Source: DASUVM01 sp036378955 | GTDB taxonomy: Bacteria; Patescibacteriota; Saccharimonadia; Saccharimonadales; Saccharimonadaceae | Assembly: GCA_036378955.1 (NCBI GenBank) | Contig: DASUVM010000004.1 | Location: 124,001-188,000, forward strand | Length of the DNA: 64,000 nt | Reading direction: 5' to 3' | In this document: one piece after another, positions 60,230-64,000 of the stretch | Layout: every line of letters starts with the position of its first letter | Position numbering within the stretch: the first letter of the stretch is position 1 | The notes under the pieces: generated by a model | The model's input: the letters and a program-made list of their open reading frames with translations, nothing else | Databases searched by the model: none | What the model was told of the DNA's origin: nothing | Translations under genes and position numbers: made by a program

Positions 60230-60623
60230 ACTGTTGTTTTTGGCGGTATCTTTCTTCAGCTTCATAAATATGCACATGTTCAAGCCCAAAATGGTGCGCC
60301 AGCTCGTGCCACAGTGTGTGCTTTACTTGTGCTTTAAGCTGCTCAAACGATGAAACTGCTGAAATAATTGGCATTTTAAAAATAGTAATTTTATCTGGCA
60401 ATACCAAATTATAACCCCCGCCGCGCTGCGTCAGTGGAATTCCTTCGTAAAGGCCAAATAGTGTTTCATGCGATCGTAGCTTCATTTTCTGACGTTGTTC
60501 TAGCGTTGGTTCTTCGGCCCAGGTAATAGCAACGTTGTTCATATTTTCGGCATATTTTGACGGCAACTCATCCATAACAGTTGCTATTAACGTTTCAAAC
60601 TGGTGATCATCTATCGTAAGCAT
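60222..60623 (-). CDS. Zincin-like metallopeptidase
   Basis: 133 residues with an intact HExxHxxxxxH zinc site: HELAHHFGLEH (H106, E107, H110, H116). The family is the small bacterial zincin-like group (PF06262 type), marked by the FKMPIISAVSSFEQLK and TLWHELAHHFG blocks. Cytoplasmic; the substrate is unknown. The gene overlaps mpg by 8 bases and probably forms an operon with it. Confidence 0.85.
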   Translation of the reverse strand: MLTIDDHQFETLIATVMDELPSKYAENMNNVAITWAEEPTLEQRQKMKLRSHETLFGLYEGIPLTQRGGGYNLVLPDKITIFKMPIISAVSSFEQLKAQVKHTLWHELAHHFGLEHVHIYEAEERYRQKQQYD

Positions 60624-60677
60624 TTGCTTAATTGTAACATGATCTATATATTCAATAGTAGTAAAAAGGGAGCAATT

Positions 60678-60917
60678 ATGGCTAAAAAAGAAGAATTCAA
60701 AGTTAATGGCGAAGAGTTATTGGCGAAGGTTAAGCAGCTCGTTAATGAAGGCAATATTCGCCGCATTATTATTAAAGACAAAGACAACAAAACATTAGTA
60801 GAACTCCCGCTCACTATCGGCCTTGTCGGAGCACTGCTTGCCCCCGTTTTGGCGGCTGTTGGTGCAATTGCAGCACTCGTCACAGAATGTACAATTGTCG
60901 TTGAGCGCAAAGACTAA
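60678..60917 (+). CDS. DUF4342 family protein
   Basis: 79 residues: an N-terminal helical part (FKVNGEELLAKVKQLVNEGN), a beta segment (IRRIIIKDKDNKTLVELPL) and a hydrophobic C-terminal segment (LVGALLAPVLAAVGAIAALV). The start is the ATG at 60678 with GGGAG upstream. The function of DUF4342 is unknown. It faces the HIT gene convergently and shares four bases with it; a hairpin terminator lies beyond its stop. Confidence 0.85.
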   Translation: MAKKEEFKVNGEELLAKVKQLVNEGNIRRIIIKDKDNKTLVELPLTIGLVGALLAPVLAAVGAIAALVTECTIVVERKD

Positions 60918-61327
60918 AATTTTATCGATATATACGGTTTTGAGATATAAAAGCTGGCTCGCACCAGCTTTTTGTTAGTTTTAATAAGATGTGTGTGCTG
61001 GTGCGGCTGTGAGCGAGTCGGGCTTAATGGCGCACGGGCATAGACACTATAGCCTTTACTCTCATATTCAGCAATGAGATTTATCAGATCAAGCCGTTCG
61101 GTTTCATTAAGCTCAGCAAGCGAACTAACGTGACGTTTCGGCAATACCATAAGATGATCAGTAACACCTTGTAAATCCCACAGGTCATAAGATACTCTAT
61201 TTTCAATAACACGAGCATGTAGAGTTTGCTTAATGATAACCGCTAGCTCGTTTTCGTTGCAAAACGAACAGGCTTTCACCTTTGGGTAACTTTTATATGT
61301 TTGACGACTTTTACGAGAATGGTACAT
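60914..61327 (-). CDS. HIT family protein
   Basis: 137 residues with the histidine triad HQHTH (H109, H111, H113) in the expected place, an N-terminal pair C20/C23 that may bind zinc (CSFCN), and VLPKRHVSSL. HIT proteins hydrolyse nucleotide phosphoramidates or dinucleotides. Its last 60 bases lie over the hairpin terminator of the plus-strand DUF4342 gene. tspO starts 2 bases upstream of this gene in the same direction. Confidence 0.88.
   Translation of the reverse strand: MYHSRKSRQTYKSYPKVKACSFCNENELAVIIKQTLHARVIENRVSYDLWDLQGVTDHLMVLPKRHVSSLAELNETERLDLINLIAEYESKGYSVYARAPLSPTRSQPHQHTHLIKTNKKLVRASFYISKPYISIKF
60949..60973 (+). terminator. Terminator of the DUF4342 gene inside the HIT gene 3' end
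   Basis: AAAAGCTGG (60949-60957) pairs with CCAGCTTTT (60964-60972) around a 6-base loop, followed by T (TTTTTG). A Rho-independent terminator for the plus strand, inside the coding end of the convergent HIT gene. Confidence 0.75.
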
Positions 61328-61328
61328 A

Positions 61329-61799
61329 TCAGTTATTTAAAAAGTAAATTGAGGCCGTAAGAACTGTAGCAAATGACACCCATAAAAGATAAGGCACCAA
61401 TAACCAAGCAGCAATTCTTGATATCCTCGCGAAGACTACTATCGTCCAAATAATCACCGCTAGGAGTAGTAGTATCTCGACAAAAGCTGCCAACAATAAA
61501 TGCGCTCCGAAAAAAATAAATGACCATGCAAGATTCAATGTTAACTGCGTCGCAAAGACGCTTAAAGCCAATCCGTGATCACCGGGTCGGCGCCAGACCA
61601 AAAAAGCCGCAATGCCCATCAAGATATAAAGCAAAGTCCACACTGGCCCAAATAACCAGCTCGGCGGATTAAAAGCGGGCTTTGTGAGTTCAGCATACCA
61701 CCCTGAAATTTCATTGAAGGTTATAAGTGAGCCAAGAGCGCCCACGGTAGGTGGTAACAAGATCATGATTATCAGCTTCGCTGCATCTTTTTGCTTCAT
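61329..61799 (-). CDS. tspO: TspO/MBR family protein
   Basis: 156 residues with five membrane segments. Signature: LTKPAFNPPSWLFGPVWTLLYILMGIAAFLVWR, the conserved Trp-rich loop, and QLTLNLAWSFIFFGAHLLLAA. TspO binds porphyrins and other ligands in membranes. The start at the ATG 61797-61799 (upstream ATG at 61871 is inside a promoter region) has TATAAT 10 bases before it. HIT follows two bases after its stop, so the two are cotranscribed. Confidence 0.9.
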   Translation of the reverse strand: MKQKDAAKLIIMILLPPTVGALGSLITFNEISGWYAELTKPAFNPPSWLFGPVWTLLYILMGIAAFLVWRRPGDHGLALSVFATQLTLNLAWSFIFFGAHLLLAAFVEILLLLAVIIWTIVVFARISRIAAWLLVPYLLWVSFATVLTASIYFLNN

Positions 61800-61875
61800 G
61801 TCAGCATTAATTATACACTGATGCTTTCTATGATTACAGCCTTCGCACCACCTCTCACCTCCACACCTCATCTGT

Positions 61876-61881
61876 TACTAT
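61876..61881 (+). promoter_or_regulatory. Extended -10 of the Nudix gene
   Basis: TGT-TACTAT with the hexamer at 61876-61881, six bases before the ATG at 61888. No ribosome-binding site precedes the start. Confidence 0.6.
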
Positions 61882-61887
61882 AAAAAA

Positions 61888-62412
61888 ATGGAAAGACTCT
61901 TAACAGTTCAGGATAGCGATTTTGAGCCGAACACACCGAGGCACAATAGAAGCAGCTTTTTTCGGCGTAGGGCGGCACGGGCAGTAGTGTTAGATCATCT
62001 TGGTGCAGTTGGGCTCATGTACGTCAGCAGCGAGAAATACTTTAAGTTACCGGGTGGCGGTATTGATAAAGGCGAAGCTATAAAAAGCGCGCTAAAGCGT
62101 GAATTACTTGAAGAGCTGGGCTGTCATGTTGAAATCTTGAAAGAGCTCGGTGAGATACTTGAATATCGAGACTACTGGGAGATGATTCAAACTTCTTATG
62201 CCTATCTTGTACGAGTAGTGGGCAAAAAAGGCCAACCCCAGCTGACCGATTTAGAGCGCTCACAGGGTTTTGAAGTGGCCTGGCAAAAAGACATTGAAGC
62301 AGCTATCCGAGCACTCGAGCAACAGCAACCACAAGGTGGCAGCCACCCCCTCGCCCATAGGTTCATGCAGGCCCGTGATATTACTATTCTTAAGAAAGCT
62401 AATAAGCTATAG
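61888..62412 (+). CDS. NUDIX hydrolase
   Basis: 174 residues with a perfect Nudix box at 57-79: GGIDKGEAIKSALKRELLEE then LGC, giving G(x5)E(x7)REUxEExGU. The fold starts AARAVVLDHLGAVGLMY. Substrate (a nucleoside diphosphate linked to another group, for example a damaged nucleotide or ADP-ribose) is not predictable. Its end overlaps lysS, which is convergent, by 6 bases. Probably leaderless. Confidence 0.9.
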   Translation: MERLLTVQDSDFEPNTPRHNRSSFFRRRAARAVVLDHLGAVGLMYVSSEKYFKLPGGGIDKGEAIKSALKRELLEELGCHVEILKELGEILEYRDYWEMIQTSYAYLVRVVGKKGQPQLTDLERSQGFEVAWQKDIEAAIRALEQQQPQGGSHPLAHRFMQARDITILKKANKL

Positions 62413-63927
62413 CTTTAGGTCGGGGTAGATATTTTTAGTCACCTCATCAATTTCACGACGAAGCTGAGGAAATGGCACACCTTCGCGGGCGGTAACGCCT
62501 TCGAGCATCCAAAATAGACGCTCACTGTAACCAAAGCCACAGGCTGGTGGCATGCCATATTCTAGCATCTCAACAAAATCAATATCGAGCATTTGCGCTT
62601 CGGTGTCGCCCGCATCGCGCATGGCCTGCTGCTCTTTAAAGCGCTGCAGCTGGTCGATTGGGTCGTTTAGCTCTGAATAAGCCTTACAAGCCTCGGTGCC
62701 GCCTAGAATCAGGTTAAACTGCTCTGTTAATTGTGCGTTGACGGGTTGAGTTTTGGCGAGGGGCTGTAAAAATGTTGGCACATCTACCAAAAATGCCGGG
62801 CCCGGCAATGTCACGCGTACTTTTTTCCAAAGTTTATCAATACCACGTGCACGATTATCTTGTTTCTCAACCTCAATGCCATGTTCTTTCAGCTGAGCCT
62901 GCACTTCTTCGAGTGTGCTTGTGAACACATCAAGCCCATAATGTTCACGAATAACATCAACAAAACTAATGCGTGGCCAATCTTCGTTGTCGGCACCAAG
63001 ATCAATCTCTTGGCCATTCCGAAGCGTAAACTGGCGCTTACCCCAGGTTTGATCGGCCGCAAAGCGAACAAGCCGCTCGGTGAGCTTCATACCCGCCTCC
63101 CAGTCGGCATAAGCCCAATACCACTCCATTGCAACATGCTCCGGCAGATGTTCGTCTGAGTAATTCTCGTTACGAAAGCGCGGCCCAATATCAAAGACCT
63201 TTTCATAGCCGCCACCTAGCAATCGCTTCAATGGCAGCTCATGACTTATGCGCAAATAAAAGTTCTGGTCAAGCGCATCCATATGAGTAACGAACGGATG
63301 AGCATCGGCCCCGCCAGTTGTAGCTTCAAGCACCGGAATGTTAATTTCAACAAAGCCCTCGCCTATCAAGAATTGGCGCGTTGTCTGCCAAAAGACACTT
63401 CGGCGCAAATAACGCTCATAGACATCATTATTAACATTTGTATCTATGTAGCGCCGGCGAAGACGCTCTTCTTTATTCGTAAAACCCTCTTGAACAGAGG
63501 GCATCGGCCGTAAGCTCTTCGTTAAGAGCCTCAGCTTCACGACGTCAATCGAAATCTCACCAGTTTGCGTTTTAATAACAGTGCCCGAAGCCTCAATAAA
63601 ATCACCGGTATCGAGTAGCGGCAGTTCGCTAAACCCAAGTTGGCTCTCTGCGCCGTTTAAGGCTTCGACGTTATCAGCGCGCAAAAAGAGCTGCAAAACC
63701 CCACTTGCATCTTTAACGGCAATAAATGCAATTTTGCCGAATTTACGAATTGCCATAATGCGCCCGGCAACAGATACCGTTTGATTCTGTAACTGCTCAA
63801 ATTGGTCACCGACCGTAATAGCATTATGAGTGCGGTGCGCTTTTGCAGGGTAAAGATAAACGCCACTCGCCTTTAGCTTATCCAGTTTTCGTACTCGCTC
63901 ATCGCGATAATCTTTCAGTGTTGCCAT
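62407..63927 (-). CDS. lysS: Lysyl-tRNA synthetase, class II
   Basis: 506 residues. N-terminal OB fold (VAGRIMAIRKFGKIAFIAVK) binding the anticodon, then the class II core: motif 2 FDIGPRFRNENYSDEHLPEHVAMEWYWAY and motif 3 ACGFGYSERLFWMLEGV. Motif 3 differs from the usual GIDRLVML form by an SERLFW segment, but keeps the Arg. The window ends 73 bases upstream; a TATAAT-like box (plus-strand about 63950) precedes the ATG. Confidence 0.93.
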   Translation of the reverse strand: MATLKDYRDERVRKLDKLKASGVYLYPAKAHRTHNAITVGDQFEQLQNQTVSVAGRIMAIRKFGKIAFIAVKDASGVLQLFLRADNVEALNGAESQLGFSELPLLDTGDFIEASGTVIKTQTGEISIDVVKLRLLTKSLRPMPSVQEGFTNKEERLRRRYIDTNVNNDVYERYLRRSVFWQTTRQFLIGEGFVEINIPVLEATTGGADAHPFVTHMDALDQNFYLRISHELPLKRLLGGGYEKVFDIGPRFRNENYSDEHLPEHVAMEWYWAYADWEAGMKLTERLVRFAADQTWGKRQFTLRNGQEIDLGADNEDWPRISFVDVIREHYGLDVFTSTLEEVQAQLKEHGIEVEKQDNRARGIDKLWKKVRVTLPGPAFLVDVPTFLQPLAKTQPVNAQLTEQFNLILGGTEACKAYSELNDPIDQLQRFKEQQAMRDAGDTEAQMLDIDFVEMLEYGMPPACGFGYSERLFWMLEGVTAREGVPFPQLRREIDEVTKNIYPDLKL

Positions 63928-64000
63928 AATAACTCTTTAATTACTGGCCATTATATCTGTTATTCGAAGAAATTGCTACGGCCATCACACAAAACCTGAT

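Noticed and set aside
1..64000. tRNA, rRNA, tmRNA, RNase P RNA, CRISPR arrays, insertion sequences
   Set aside because: Looked for T-arm consensus, regular direct repeats and transposase motifs on both strands by eye; none was found. A tRNAscan or Infernal run would be decisive.

Overview
The window is a gene-dense stretch of a small bacterial chromosome, most likely from Candidatus Saccharibacteria (TM7) or a closely related Patescibacterium. Reasons: a compact division/cell-wall (dcw) cluster in the order mraZ-rsmH-ftsL-ftsI-mraY-ftsW-murG-ftsQ without murC-F, short housekeeping proteins, many overlapping genes, and many starts that look leaderless. TGA is used as a normal stop (for example at the end of murG), so the UGA=Gly code of Gracilibacteria/Absconditabacteria does not apply. 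I saw no tRNA, rRNA, CRISPR array, insertion sequence or prophage.

Layout. 1-8039 (minus): dcw cluster, cut at the left edge inside ftsQ, with a textbook MraZ operator/promoter upstream of mraZ. 8144-12381: small membrane protein, a large three-hairpin inverted repeat, galU, a GH1 glycosidase, an LssY_C membrane protein and a CDP-alcohol phosphatidyltransferase (envelope sugar/lipid genes). 12617-16437: radC, an unknown gene, a Pif1-like helicase with an HRDC-type tail, and a NYN-domain protein. 16561-24129: accessory-looking region with a flavodoxin-type reductase, a two-gene unit whose first gene resembles KwaB of the Kiwa defence system, a metallo-beta-lactamase-fold hydrolase, a GC-rich orphan gene, DUF1761, an SDR, a decayed HPF-like fragment, glyS and an orphan. 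24153-31126: sensor kinase/receiver/recO operon, membrane-anchored protein, LPG-synthase-type flippase region with xseA-xseB and a methyltransferase, then a TRM11-like methyltransferase with rpmA. 31135-38167: ftsE-ftsX, two CHAP-domain (PcsB-like) hydrolases, an S41 protease and a receiver protein, which together look like a division-hydrolase control module. 38264-49114: GC-rich orphan, prfB, beta-lactamase-like serine hydrolase, a frameshifted Nudix-like gene, murD, M16 peptidase, secA, hpf, serS. 49279-63927: ABC-F ATPase, an operon of P-type ATPase / MacB-type ABC exporter / msrA, DUF427, bactofilin-like membrane protein, typA, mpg, zincin, DUF4342, HIT, tspO, Nudix and lysS.

Two transcription-start styles run through the window. 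Many first genes have an extended -10 box (TGnTATAAT type) ending only 6-9 bases before the start codon, so the mRNA should begin at or next to the AUG. A second group has a longer leader with a small 5' hairpin followed by a strong Shine-Dalgarno sequence; it includes galU, secA, the KwaB-like gene and three GC-rich orphan genes, which may be horizontally acquired.

Functional names rest on motif and family recognition by eye; no database search was run. The most interesting items are the KwaB-like two-gene unit, the 135-bp three-way-junction repeat at 8400-8534, the split between leaderless and hairpin-leader starts, the 19-codon reading frame plus hairpin between rsmH and ftsL, and the GC-rich orphan units.
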